Notes: generated from the letters alone by a model not told the origin. A stretch of 51,255 nt of DNA from Streptomyces mesophilus (GCF_011044995.1 NZ_JAAKZW010000025.1:1-51255), one strand, 5' to 3'; positions 7,486 through 15,622 are shown, counted from the first letter of the stretch. Translations and numbers: made by a program.

Positions 7486-7910
7486 CGCAGCTCCCCGGCC
7501 GCCTCTTCGGCGTCCGCGTGCTGGGCGCCCTTGCCGCGGGTGGCCTTGGCGTCCTCGGGCAGGTCGAGCTCGGGGCAGTCCTTCCACAGGCGCTCGAGCG
7601 CGTAGTAGACCCGCTCCTCGCTGTGCTGGACGTGCACGACGATGTCGACGTAGTCGAGCAGGATCCAGCGCGCGTCGCGGTCGCCCTCGCGGCGTACCGG
7701 CTTCGCGCCGAGCTCCTTGCTGAGCTTCTCCTCGATCTCGTCACAGATCGACTTGACCTGGCGGTCGTTGGGAGCCGAGGCCAGCAGGAAGGCGTCCGTG
7801 ATCGACAGCACGTCGCTGACGTCGTAGGCGATGATGTCGTGCGCGAGCTTGTCGGCGGCCGCCTGGGCGGCCACCTGGATGAGCTCGATGGAACGGTCTG
7901 TCGCGGTCAC
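7482..7910 (-). CDS. rsfS: Ribosome silencing factor RsfS (Iojap family)
   Basis: This 142-residue protein matches the Iojap/RsfS family over residues 8-115, with DISDVLSITDAFLLAS-type, APNDRQVKSICDEIE and RDARWILLDYVDIVVHVQ-type segments. RsfS binds ribosomal protein uL14 and blocks subunit joining when nutrients are scarce. The GTG start at 7910 is supported by GGAAAG upstream. A polar 30-residue tail extends beyond the usual domain. It is coupled to the downstream phosphatase by an ATGA overlap. Upstream lie an LCP gene and nadD on the same strand, with a 164-bp gap and a hairpin in between. Confidence 0.95.
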   Translation of the reverse strand: MTATDRSIELIQVAAQAAADKLAHDIIAYDVSDVLSITDAFLLASAPNDRQVKSICDEIEEKLSKELGAKPVRREGDRDARWILLDYVDIVVHVQHSEERVYYALERLWKDCPELDLPEDAKATRGKGAQHADAEEAAGELR

Positions 7911-8040
7911 TGCGTGGCTTTCCGTCGGAGGTCAGGGCTGTGTCTTGTGAAACCCGGAACCCGGGCGTGTTACTTCCCCAAGGGTCTCACGGACCGCGGA
8001 CCTGGCCCCAAGTGATTACCCGCGCCCCAAGGCCGGAGCC

Positions 8041-8064
8041 GGGCGCCGCCCGTGGGCGGCGCCC
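8041..8064 (-). terminator. Hairpin after the LCP gene
   Basis: A 10-bp GC stem (8041-8050 with 8055-8064) and CGTG loop lie just beyond the LCP stop and before rsfS. It may end or attenuate the nadD-LCP transcript. The rest of 7911-8074 holds no gene. Confidence 0.55.
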
Positions 8065-8074
8065 CTGGCGGGCC

Positions 8075-9883
8075 CTACTGGCCCTTGTAGTCCGCCCCCA
8101 GCACGACCCCGATATCCGCGTTCCCCGCGACCTTCCCCTTCTTGACCGCCCCCGCCGGCAGCCCCAGCGTCTTGGCCACCTCGGCCGCCTCGGCCTTGCG
8201 GGTGTCGTCGGCGTAGGTGATCTGCGAGGCCGAGCCCGGGCTGGTGTTGCCGGAGAGGACCGTCCAGCCGCCGTTGACCAGGTCGACCCGGGCGCTCTCG
8301 AGGGCCTTCTTGTCACCGGAGAGGTTGATACGGACCGCGGCGTCCGGGTCGGGGCTCTTGACCGTGCCGCCGAGCAGCTTCTCCACCACGCTGTCCGTGG
8401 CCTGCTTGCCGAGCGTGCCGTCCTGCTGCACGGGCAGCACGGCGCTGTCGTAGTCGCCGCCCTTGGCGCGCTCGGAGAGCCGGGCGAGGAAAGCACCCAG
8501 GTCCTTCTCCGTGAGCGGCGGCTCGATGATCTGGCCCAGCATCTCGACGGTGGTGGTGGCCGCCTTCGGATCCGTCGACAGCTTGCGCAGGGCCCCCTGG
8601 AGCACCGCGCCGAAGCGGGTCAGCTGCGCCGTCTCGCTCTCGCCGGGGGCCCGGTAGGTGGCGTACGCGACGGCCATCTGACCGCTGAGGGTCTGGTCCT
8701 CGCCCTTGGTGACCAGCGGGGCCTGGCCCTTCTTCTTGGCCTTGGGGTCCGGCACCGTCGCGTTGGTGTCGATGTCGATGTTGCCGACGCTGTCCACCAG
8801 GTTGCTCAGGAACGGGGTGTCCAGGCGCCAGCTGCCCTCGATCCGGGTGCCGAGCAGTCCGTCCACGGCCTCCCGCGTACCGCTGGAGCCGTCGTCGTCC
8901 ACGGACTTGCCGAGCGTGGTGGCCTGGCCGTCCTCGTTCGTCACCGCGAGCGAGTTGGGCAGCAGCACCGTGGCGCCCCGCTCGGTGGTGGTGTTGTCGA
9001 CGAGCAGCGCGGTCGAGGTGCTCTTGCCGTTGACGTCGTGCAGATGCACGACGATGACATCGCGCTTCTGCGGTCCGGTCGCGGCCTGATCGTCCTCGGC
9101 CGCGTTCGACAGGAACGGCAGCTTGCCCTCGTACCAGAGGTAGCCGACACCGCCGACGAGGACCAACGCGAGTGCGACCACGAGCGCGGTGATCCGGTTG
9201 CGGCCGCGGCGCTTGGCCTCCTCACGGCGCTCGGTGCGCGACTCGGTGAACTTCAGCCAGTCGATGACGTCCTCGGACTCCTCATCGGGTTCCTCGATGA
9301 AGGAGAACTGCTCCGTGTGGAACTCGCGCTGAGGCGCCCGCTGCGGCTCTTCGGGCGTGTGCTGCTGCGGCACCCAGGCGGTCGGCTCCTCGACACGCGT
9401 GTACTGCCCGGTGTCGCCGACCGGGGCGAACTGTCCGGTGTCGCCGACGGCCGCGAACTGGCCGGTGTCCGAGGAGATCCGCTGCTGCTGACCGGTCCCG
9501 GCGCTCTGCCCATAGGGGTCGTACGGGGCACCCTGGCCGTTTCCGTACGAGGCGCCGGATCCGTAAGTCTCCGTACCGTACGAGGAGTTGTCCGGATACG
9601 AGCCGTTCGAGGGGGTGTCCTGATACGAACCCTGCGAGGAGCCGTCCGGGTACGAACCGTCCGAGCCGTACTGACCGCCGTACGTGTCGTAGCCGTATCC
9701 CTGCTGCTGCGGGACCGAACCGCCGTACTGGTCGTAGCCGCTCTGCGGAGGGTTCGGGGGCGCGACGGGCTGATAGACCGGCTGGCCGTACTCGTCGTAG
9801 CCGACGATCTCGTACTGCTGACCCGCGTGCTGCTGACCGGCGTGCTGCTGGCCCGCATAAGGGTCGTACTGTCGGTCGTTCAC
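8075..9883 (-). CDS. LytR-CpsA-Psr (LCP) family cell-wall glycopolymer ligase with a long Tyr/Gly/Gln-rich cytoplasmic tail
   Basis: This 602-residue protein has a cytoplasmic N-terminus of about 225 residues that is rich in Tyr, Gly, Gln and Ser and carries DTGQF repeats. One transmembrane helix follows (about 229-247), then an extracellular LCP-like domain (about 265-480) and a C-terminal LytR_C domain (about 500-595). LCP enzymes move polymers from undecaprenyl phosphate to peptidoglycan. The position beside nadD and rsfS matches S. coelicolor PdtA (SCO2578), which I recall as a polydiglycosylphosphate transferase. Usual LCP motifs are weak: the IPRD segment reads VLLPNSL. The GTG start at 9883 has GAGGGG ahead of it and lies 17 bases after nadD. 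Confidence 0.85.
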   Translation of the reverse strand: MNDRQYDPYAGQQHAGQQHAGQQYEIVGYDEYGQPVYQPVAPPNPPQSGYDQYGGSVPQQQGYGYDTYGGQYGSDGSYPDGSSQGSYQDTPSNGSYPDNSSYGTETYGSGASYGNGQGAPYDPYGQSAGTGQQQRISSDTGQFAAVGDTGQFAPVGDTGQYTRVEEPTAWVPQQHTPEEPQRAPQREFHTEQFSFIEEPDEESEDVIDWLKFTESRTERREEAKRRGRNRITALVVALALVLVGGVGYLWYEGKLPFLSNAAEDDQAATGPQKRDVIVVHLHDVNGKSTSTALLVDNTTTERGATVLLPNSLAVTNEDGQATTLGKSVDDDGSSGTREAVDGLLGTRIEGSWRLDTPFLSNLVDSVGNIDIDTNATVPDPKAKKKGQAPLVTKGEDQTLSGQMAVAYATYRAPGESETAQLTRFGAVLQGALRKLSTDPKAATTTVEMLGQIIEPPLTEKDLGAFLARLSERAKGGDYDSAVLPVQQDGTLGKQATDSVVEKLLGGTVKSPDPDAAVRINLSGDKKALESARVDLVNGGWTVLSGNTSPGSASQITYADDTRKAEAAEVAKTLGLPAGAVKKGKVAGNADIGVVLGADYKGQ

Positions 9884-9900
9884 CGGGTGCCCCTCTTAGC

Positions 9901-10542
9901 TCATTCGCCGCGGTAGAGCTCGCGCTTGTCGATGTATCGCACCACGCCGTCCGGCACCAGGTACCAGACGGGATCCCCCTTGGCGACCCGATCACGGCAA
10001 TCCGTCGAGGAGATGGCCAGTGCGGGGACTTCCACGAAGGAGACGGAGCCATCCGGAAGGCCGGGGTCCGCCAGGGTATGCCCTGGACGGGTGACCCCGA
10101 TGAAGTGGGCCAGGGAGAAGGTCTCCTCGGCGTCCTGCCAGGTGAGGATCTGGCTCAGCGCGTCGGCGCCGGTGATGAAGAAGAGATCCGTCCCGGGATT
10201 GAGCTCCCGCAGATCACGCAGTGTGTCCTTGGTGTACGTGGGACCACCGCGGTCGATGTCGATGCGGCTCACGGAGAACTGCGGGTTCTCGGCCGTGGCG
10301 ATGACCGTCATCAGATAGCGGTCCTCGGCCGGCGAGACGTGCTTGTGGCTCTTCTGCCACGGCTCCCCGGTCGGTACGAACACGACCTCGTCCAGCTGGA
10401 ACCGTGCGGCCACCTCGCTGGCGGCCACCAAGTGCCCGTGGTGGATCGGGTCGAAGGTGCCGCCCATGACGCCGAGACGGCGCTTGCCGCCGCCGTGTGC
10501 ACCACGACGGGCGGGGCCGGTAGGACTGTCCTGCTCTCCCAT
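9901..10542 (-). CDS. nadD: Nicotinate-nucleotide adenylyltransferase NadD
   Basis: This 213-residue protein joins nicotinate mononucleotide and ATP to give deamido-[15 protein letters not shown] (about 27-39) is the nucleotidyltransferase HxGH motif, and the C-terminal ISSTDCRDR is the second ATP-binding motif (ISSTxxR). [11 protein letters not shown] lies between them. The first ~20 residues are a polar extension often seen in Streptomyces. It starts with ATG at 10542 and is followed after 17 bases by the LCP gene on the same strand. Confidence 0.97.
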   Translation of the reverse strand: MGEQDSPTGPARRGAHGGGKRRLGVMGGTFDPIHHGHLVAASEVAARFQLDEVVFVPTGEPWQKSHKHVSPAEDRYLMTVIATAENPQFSVSRIDIDRGGPTYTKDTLRDLRELNPGTDLFFITGADALSQILTWQDAEETFSLAHFIGVTRPGHTLADPGLPDGSVSFVEVPALAISSTDCRDRVAKGDPVWYLVPDGVVRYIDKRELYRGE

Positions 10543-10622
10543 GCGAGCAGACCCTACCGGCCCGTGCGAGCGGACCTGTCCCCACTCCAGGGCCCGACGC
10601 CGCGGTCAGGCCCCGGTGAAGC

Positions 10623-10787
10623 TCAGCGGTCGCGGTTGAAGCGCGTGGTGATCCAGAGCAGCAGCAGCAGCGCGAGCAGCGCGCCACCGCCCGTGATGTA
10701 GGGGCTGAGGCTCGTGTGCCCGCCGCCGTGCTCGCCGCCCTCGGCGGCGAGGGTGGCCAGCTGGGCTGCGGTGGCGGTAAGGCTCAT
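10623..10787 (-). CDS. Small single-pass membrane protein (54 aa)
   Basis: ATG at 10787 begins MSLTATAAQLATLAAEGGEHGGGHTSL. A strongly hydrophobic stretch of about 15 residues (GGGALLALLLLLWI) and a short basic end TTRFNRDR follow. One transmembrane segment with the C-terminus inside is likely. An in-frame extension to 10838 lacks a good start context. It shares its layout with the next small protein (Ala/His/Glu-Gly segment, one helix, Arg/Asp end). The function is unknown. Confidence 0.7.
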   Translation of the reverse strand: MSLTATAAQLATLAAEGGEHGGGHTSLSPYITGGGALLALLLLLWITTRFNRDR

Positions 10788-10931
10788 TCTCGACAGGACC
10801 AATCCGGGTGGGAACGGGGGTTGAGACTTCGCGCACATCGTACGGGGGTGCCTCGGCCGCGCTCACGCCGACTCAGGCGTACGGGGTCGGTACGGGGTCA
10901 TACGGGTGCGGGGCGCCGCCCGGGCACGGGC

Positions 10932-11084
10932 TCAGTCGCGGTCGTCGCGTCCGTAGCCGCGCAGCAGGAACCAGGCGACGAGGACCGCACCGACGAGCGA
11001 GACCGCGAGCACGATCCGCATGGTGTTGCCGGGGCCCTGTTCGGCGGCGTGTGCGGCGGCGAGCAGCGAGTTCACGGGGTCCAT
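10932..11084 (-). CDS. Small single-pass membrane protein (50 aa), short ORF
   Basis: Reading the minus strand gives MDPVNSLLAAAHAAEQGPGN followed by MRIVLAVSLVGAVLVAWFLL and a GYGRDDRD tail, ending at TGA 10934-10932. The ATG at 11084 has AGGAG 11 bases upstream. A second in-frame ATG at 11093 has the same element only 2 bases away, so 11084 is preferred (53 aa otherwise). One transmembrane helix is predicted. The real Shine-Dalgarno, the sensible topology and the similarity of layout to the 54-aa neighbour argue that it is a genuine gene. The function is unknown. Confidence 0.68.
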   Translation of the reverse strand: MDPVNSLLAAAHAAEQGPGNTMRIVLAVSLVGAVLVAWFLLRGYGRDDRD

Positions 11085-11169
11085 TGCGTGCATTGCTCCT
11101 TAACGGGTGATACGCCACCCAAGCTATCCCCCGGTCCTGACGGCGCCTCGTCCGGGTCGGGTGCGCGAT

Positions 11170-11195
11170 GGAACCCTGACCGTAGGCTTGACGTT
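11170..11195 (+). promoter_or_regulatory. SigR-like promoter of the M48 protease gene
   Basis: GGAAC (11170-11174), 18 bases, then GTT (11193-11195) matches the SigR pattern GGAAY-N18-GTT. Read with a 17-base spacer it also resembles a SigE-type GGAAC-CGTT promoter. The start would lie near 11200, giving a leader of about 55 bases before the ATG at 11256. Confidence 0.5.
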
Positions 11196-11255
11196 CCTAA
11201 GGGGGGCGAGAGAACTCGCAACGTGCGCGTCGCGCGCGGAACTTATGGGGGCCGG

Positions 11256-12428
11256 ATGCCTGAGAGCACGGACAACGGAAACCACGACGGCAACGAGAAC
11301 CACGAGAATCTGCCGGGGCGCAACCGCCGGCGCTTCCCCGGGATCTCCTCCCGGACCTACGAACACCCGGCGGACCGCTCGGCCCTGGTGGCCCTGCGCA
11401 AACTGAGCGGGTTCGACACCGTCTTCAAGGCGCTCAGCGCGCTGCTGCCCGAGCGCAGCCTCAGGCTGCTGTTCCTGTCGGACTCGGTGCGGGTGAGCGA
11501 CGCCCAGTTCGCCCATCTCAACGTCATGCTGCGCGACGCCTGTTACATCCTGGACCTGGAGAAGGTCCCGCCGATGTACGTGACGCAGAACCCGGTGCCG
11601 AACGCGATGTGCATCGGTCTCGACGAGCCGATCATCGTGGTCACGACCGGTCTGGTGGAGCTCCTCGACGAGGAGGAGATGCGGGCGGTCGTCGGGCACG
11701 AGGTGGGCCATGCGCTCTCCGGCCACGCGGTCTACCGCACGATCCTGCTGTTCCTGACCAATCTCGCGCTCAAGGTCGCCTGGATCCCGCTGGGCAATGT
11801 CGCGATCATGGCGATCGTGACCGCGCTGCGCGAGTGGTTCCGCAAGTCGGAGCTGTCCGCGGACCGCGCGGGCCTGCTCGTCGGCCAGGACCTCAAGGCC
11901 TCGATGCGCGGTCTGATGAAGATCGCGGGCGGCAACCATCTGCACGAGATGAACGTGGACGCGTTCCTGGAGCAGGCCGAGGAGTACGAGGCGGGCGGCG
12001 ATCTGCGCGACTCCGTACTGAAGATCATGAACGTGCTGCCGCGCACCCACCCCTTCACCACCGTGCGCGCCGCCGAGCTGAAGAAGTGGGCCGAGTCCCG
12101 CGACTACCAGCGGATCATGGACGGCCACTACCCGCGGCGCGACGAGGACAAGGACACCTCGGTCTCCGACTCCTTCCGTCAGTCGGCCTCCACGTATGCG
12201 AGCGATGTGCGCAACTCCAAGGACCCGCTGATGAAGCTGGTCGCGGACATCGCGGGTGGCGCGGGCGATCTGGGCGGCAGGGTGCGCAGGGGCTTCGGCG
12301 GTTTCGGGAACTCGCGTCCCGCGGACGGCCCGGACTCGGGTCCCGCGGACGGCGCGAACTCAGGTCCCGCGGACGGCCCTGAGCGCCCCGCGCAGGACGG
12401 CGACGGCGGTACCGGCGCCGGCAAGTAG
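11256..12428 (+). CDS. M48-family zinc metalloprotease (HtpX/Ste24-like)
   Basis: This 390-residue protein has the zinc motif HEVGH at residues 148-152 and the third-ligand motif SELSADRAG with Glu199 and Asp203, as in M48 peptidases. A hydrophobic stretch (about 160-190) between them would anchor the enzyme in the membrane. The N-terminus is polar (Asn, His, Glu) and the C-terminal ~45 residues are Gly/Pro/Asp-rich, with a degenerate SGPADG repeat. Family members degrade damaged membrane proteins. A SigR- or SigE-like promoter upstream fits a stress role. ATG 11256 is used, and the longer in-frame ORF upstream crosses the promoter. It is convergent with the next gene, only 4 bases away. Confidence 0.92.
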   Translation: MPESTDNGNHDGNENHENLPGRNRRRFPGISSRTYEHPADRSALVALRKLSGFDTVFKALSALLPERSLRLLFLSDSVRVSDAQFAHLNVMLRDACYILDLEKVPPMYVTQNPVPNAMCIGLDEPIIVVTTGLVELLDEEEMRAVVGHEVGHALSGHAVYRTILLFLTNLALKVAWIPLGNVAIMAIVTALREWFRKSELSADRAGLLVGQDLKASMRGLMKIAGGNHLHEMNVDAFLEQAEEYEAGGDLRDSVLKIMNVLPRTHPFTTVRAAELKKWAESRDYQRIMDGHYPRRDEDKDTSVSDSFRQSASTYASDVRNSKDPLMKLVADIAGGAGDLGGRVRRGFGGFGNSRPADGPDSGPADGANSGPADGPERPAQDGDGGTGAGK

Positions 12429-12432
12429 CCCC

Positions 12433-13518
12433 TCAGGTACGCGGCGGTGAGGGCTGTGCGGACGCGGCGAGCGCTCCGCACAGCGCCGTCGGCCCGCTGG
12501 TCGCATACGGGTCGGTGCCCGCCGGGCCGCCGGACTTGGCGCTCTGTCCGGCGAGCAGCGGCCGCAGCCGGTCCGCCGAGTCGGCTCCGCAGGAGAGCGG
12601 ACCGGCCTGGAGGTACGAGACGGTCAACTCCGCTTGTCCGACGCGCAGGTTGTCCTTGTCGAAGCGGAAGTGCAGCTCGCGCCGGACGGTGAACAGGGAG
12701 GCGCGGGGATCGTCCCCGGCGACCGGACGCAGGGCGTAGACGAAGGTGTGGTTCGAGGTCACCTCGAGGGTGTCCGAGCCGGTCTCGGTGGCCTTGAGCG
12801 TCCCGTGCACCCGCACCTCGTCGGCCGCCAGCGTGGCCTTGGCCGGATCGAAGCGCACCAGCCAGCCGCTGGGCGCGTGCCGGCCGTCGGCCGCGGGGCG
12901 GTCGAAACCGGTGTCGAACTGGTGGAGCTGGTCCGGATCGATGAGCCGGCGCACGGGCCGTATCTCCTCGCCCGTGAGGACCGCCGGGTCGAGCGAGGAG
13001 GCCACGAGATAGTTCCGCGCCACGTCGAGCGCCGACCTGACCTGGTCGGCGGAGAAGTGCGCGGTGCGGTACACGGCGGGGAACGGCATGCCCGCGGCGC
13101 CCGCCCCGAACTCGGCGGCCGGGCTGTGCTCGAAGAGCTCCTCGGCCGTCTTCGCCCCGGGCACGGGCCCCTGCGGCACCAGCGGGATCACGGTCATCCG
13201 CAGCGGATCGGCGGGCCGCGACGCGGGCTCGGAGTAGGGCTGGCGTACGCCCATGTAGATCGCCACGGCGAACGCCATCGCGATCAGGACGACCATCACC
13301 AGCGCCTGGACGGAAAGACGCCGGTGCGCCGCGGCATGCGCGGCCACCCGCTTGCGCACCGCGGGTGCGTGGTCGGTGATCCGCTCCTGCGCGGAGTACT
13401 CCTCAAGGCGCGCAGCGCGAATGAACGACTCGTCGAAGACTACGGAACGGAACTCTTCCTCGCTCCCACCGGGAACGCCCTCGGGTGTGCCCTCAGGTGG
13501 GTCTCCAGGCCCGGCCAT
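12433..13518 (-). CDS. Single-pass membrane protein of unknown function (361 aa)
   Basis: The N-terminal cytoplasmic part (about 1-65) holds FDESFIRAARLEEYSAQER, a segment also found in the neighbouring protein. One transmembrane helix (about 70-90, VQALVMVVLIAMAFAVAIYM) follows. The remaining ~270 residues should be extracellular, of mixed alpha/beta composition, with two cysteines near the C-terminus (LSCGADS, TALCGAL) that may form a disulfide. I recognise no enzyme motif. ATG 13518 begins six bases after a TACTCT -10 box, so the mRNA may be leaderless. Confidence 0.82.
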   Translation of the reverse strand: MAGPGDPPEGTPEGVPGGSEEEFRSVVFDESFIRAARLEEYSAQERITDHAPAVRKRVAAHAAAHRRLSVQALVMVVLIAMAFAVAIYMGVRQPYSEPASRPADPLRMTVIPLVPQGPVPGAKTAEELFEHSPAAEFGAGAAGMPFPAVYRTAHFSADQVRSALDVARNYLVASSLDPAVLTGEEIRPVRRLIDPDQLHQFDTGFDRPAADGRHAPSGWLVRFDPAKATLAADEVRVHGTLKATETGSDTLEVTSNHTFVYALRPVAGDDPRASLFTVRRELHFRFDKDNLRVGQAELTVSYLQAGPLSCGADSADRLRPLLAGQSAKSGGPAGTDPYATSGPTALCGALAASAQPSPPRT

Positions 13519-13524
13519 ACTTTC

Positions 13525-13552
13525 AGAGTAGGTTTCCCGGGGCTCAGGTAAA
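13525..13552 (-). promoter_or_regulatory. Candidate promoter giving a leaderless mRNA (361-aa membrane protein)
   Basis: On the minus strand TTTACC (13552-13547), 16 bases, then TACTCT (13530-13525). Six bases separate the -10 box from the ATG, so the first transcribed base would be at or next to the A of ATG. Confidence 0.5.
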
Positions 13553-13610
13553 CGCCCTGGTACGCGTCAACTTTTCGCAAGGGCCCCGGTGTTGGCGCCC
13601 GGACGCCGCC

Positions 13611-14192
13611 TCACGGCGTAACCGGATTGGCCGACACCGCCGGAGCCTCGTAGTCCGCGGACGCCGAGGGCTCCACGCCGGTCGTCGCCGGCGGCGGGGT
13701 GCGGTCCTGGCGGCCGGGCGAGGAAGCGCCCCGGTAGACCGCGCTGAACGCCAGCGCCACCATGCCGATCCCCATCAGGAGCGCGAGCAGCCAGGCCACC
13801 GGACGGTGCCAGCGCGACTGCCCCTTGCGGGCGAGGCCGTCCTCCACCAAGTCCGGCTCGTATCCGGCCAGTTGGGGCTCGTCATGGCGGTACGAGGTCT
13901 CGTCGCCGTAGCGGCCGCGGCGGGCACGCGTCTCGTACCCGTCGTAGAACTCGTCCCCGTCGTCCTCTGCCCCCGCACCTCTGGCCCGCGCCCGGTGCGC
14001 CTCGGCCTCGGCGCGCGCCTGGGCGGCGGCGAGCAGCCGCTCCACCGCCGTCGGCTCATGGAACTGCGCGCCCCGTACGAAATCCTCGTCGAAGACCACG
14101 GAGGCGAACTCTTCGTCCGCACCCCCGTGGTCGTGGTCGTCGTCGGGCTCCCAGCCGTCCGGAAACGGCATGCCCCCCACGTCCTCCGGCAC
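13611..14192 (-). CDS. Single-pass membrane protein related to its neighbour (193 aa)
   Basis: A cytoplasmic N-terminus of about 130 residues contains FDEDFVRGAQFHEPTAVERL, matching FDESFIRAARLEEYSAQER of the adjacent gene, followed by an Ala/Glu/Arg-rich helix and a Tyr/Asp-rich stretch. A transmembrane helix (VAWLLALLMGIGMVALAFSA) lies near residue 140, and a Pro/Ser/Ala-rich outer tail ends the protein. The GTG start at 14192 is chosen because TACTCT ends six bases before it, exactly as in the paralogous neighbour. ATG at 14171 and TTG at 14219 are alternatives. The function is unknown; the shared motif suggests a common partner. Confidence 0.72.
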   Translation of the reverse strand: MPEDVGGMPFPDGWEPDDDHDHGGADEEFASVVFDEDFVRGAQFHEPTAVERLLAAAQARAEAEAHRARARGAGAEDDGDEFYDGYETRARRGRYGDETSYRHDEPQLAGYEPDLVEDGLARKGQSRWHRPVAWLLALLMGIGMVALAFSAVYRGASSPGRQDRTPPPATTGVEPSASADYEAPAVSANPVTP

Positions 14193-14198
14193 GGATCC

Positions 14199-14204
14199 AG
14201 AGTA
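14199..14204 (-). promoter_or_regulatory. TACTCT -10 box for a leaderless start
   Basis: TACTCT is followed by six bases and GTG (14192), the same geometry as at 13525-13530. No convincing -35 element is visible. Confidence 0.4.
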
Positions 14205-14268
14205 GACCTGGGGGGTCAATTTGGGCAGACGGTAAGGAAATTCAACCAGTTCCCCACCGTGAGCCGGG

Positions 14269-15561
14269 TCAGCCCCGGATGTGCCCGTCGCCCGTCACGA
14301 TGTACTTCGTCGACGTCAGCTCCGGCAGCCCCATCGGGCCCCGGGCGTGCAACTTCTGCGTGGAGATGCCGATTTCGGCGCCGAAGCCGAACTGGCCGCC
14401 GTCGGTGAACCGCGTCGAGGCGTTCACCGCGACCGTCGTGGAGTCCACGAGCTGCGTGAAGCGGCGGGCGGCCTGCTGCGAGGTGGTGACGATGGCCTCG
14501 GTGTGCCCGGAGGTCCACAGCCGGATGTGCTCGACGGCCTTGTCGAGCGAGTCGACGACCGCGGCCGCGATGTCGTACGAGAGGTACTCGGTCTCCCAGT
14601 CCTCGGCCGTCGCGGGCACCACAGTCGCCTTGGACCCGTCGGCGTGGGCGAGGATCCGCTCATCGGCGTGCACGGTCACGCCGGCCTCGGCGAGCGCGTC
14701 CAGGGCGCGCGGGACGAAGGCCTCCGCGATGTCCTGGTGGACGAGGAGGGTCTCGGCGGCGTTGCAGACACTGGGGCGCTGGGCCTTGGAGTTGATCAGG
14801 ATCTCGACGGCCATGTCGAGGTCGGCCTGGGCGTCCACGTACACATGGCAGTTGCCGGTGCCGGTCTCGATCACCGGGACGGTGGACTCCTCGACGACGG
14901 TCCTGATCAGCGAGGCGCCGCCGCGCGGGATGAGCACGTCGACCAGACCGCGGGCGCGCATCAACTCCCTTACGGAATCGCGGGATTCACCGGGCACGAG
15001 CTGGATGGCGTCGGCCGGCAGGCCCGCTCCGCCGACGGCGTCGCGCAGCACCCGGACGAGCGCGGTGTTGGAGGCGTACGCGGAGGACGAGCCGCGCAGC
15101 AGCACCGCGTTGCCGGACTTGAGGCACAGGGCGGCGGCGTCGACGGTCACATTCGGCCGGGCCTCGTAGATGATGCCGACGACGCCGAGCGGGACGCGGA
15201 CCTGGCGCAGGTCGATCCCGTTGGGCAGCGTGGAGCCGCGCACGACCTCGCCGACCGGGTCGGGCAGGGCCACGACGTCGCGGACGTCGGAGGCGATGGC
15301 GCGGACCCGCTCGGGGGTCAGCGTGAGCCGGTCGATGATCGACTCGCTGGTGCCGGCCGCGCGGGCCTTGGCGATGTCCTCGGCATTGGCCTCGACGACG
15401 TCCTTCGTCCGGACTTCGAGGGCGTCCGCGACGGCGAGCAGCGCATCGTCCTTGACGGCCCGCGGCAGCGGCGCGATCTCGGCGGCCGCGGCACGGGCGC
15501 GGTAGGCGGCCTGGACGACCGGCGAGAGGTTGTCATACGGGGCGGAAAGCGGCGAGGTCAT
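14269..15561 (-). CDS. proA: Glutamate-5-semialdehyde dehydrogenase (gamma-glutamyl phosphate reductase) ProA
   Basis: This 430-residue protein catalyses the second step of proline synthesis, NADPH reduction of glutamyl-5-phosphate. [18 protein letters not shown] and the catalytic Cys266 in [13 protein letters not shown] are family signatures, and the C-terminal SNAS/TRF-like [22 protein letters not shown] is complete. The ATG at 15561 is the family-consistent start. The longer in-frame ORF upstream is non-coding. A TACCCT box lies seven bases before the ATG, so this gene too may be leaderless. proB lies further upstream on the same strand, separated by a small gene. Confidence 0.97.
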   Translation of the reverse strand: MTSPLSAPYDNLSPVVQAAYRARAAAAEIAPLPRAVKDDALLAVADALEVRTKDVVEANAEDIAKARAAGTSESIIDRLTLTPERVRAIASDVRDVVALPDPVGEVVRGSTLPNGIDLRQVRVPLGVVGIIYEARPNVTVDAAALCLKSGNAVLLRGSSSAYASNTALVRVLRDAVGGAGLPADAIQLVPGESRDSVRELMRARGLVDVLIPRGGASLIRTVVEESTVPVIETGTGNCHVYVDAQADLDMAVEILINSKAQRPSVCNAAETLLVHQDIAEAFVPRALDALAEAGVTVHADERILAHADGSKATVVPATAEDWETEYLSYDIAAAVVDSLDKAVEHIRLWTSGHTEAIVTTSQQAARRFTQLVDSTTVAVNASTRFTDGGQFGFGAEIGISTQKLHARGPMGLPELTSTKYIVTGDGHIRG

Positions 15562-15568
15562 GTCTCGC

Positions 15569-15574
15569 AGGGTA
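15569..15574 (-). promoter_or_regulatory. TACCCT -10 box close to the proA start
   Basis: TACCCT (minus strand) lies 7 bases before the proA ATG. CGGACA 16 bases further up is a weak -35 match. If used, the proA mRNA would have almost no leader. Confidence 0.35.
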
Positions 15575-15622
15575 ATGCGAGCCGGCGGCCTGTCCGTGCC
15601 GTATTCCAGTCCCCGAGACGGC

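Noticed and set aside
10788..10931. Recurring CGTACGGGG-like words between the two small membrane genes
   Set aside because: They are irregular in spacing and length and are common by chance in this composition.
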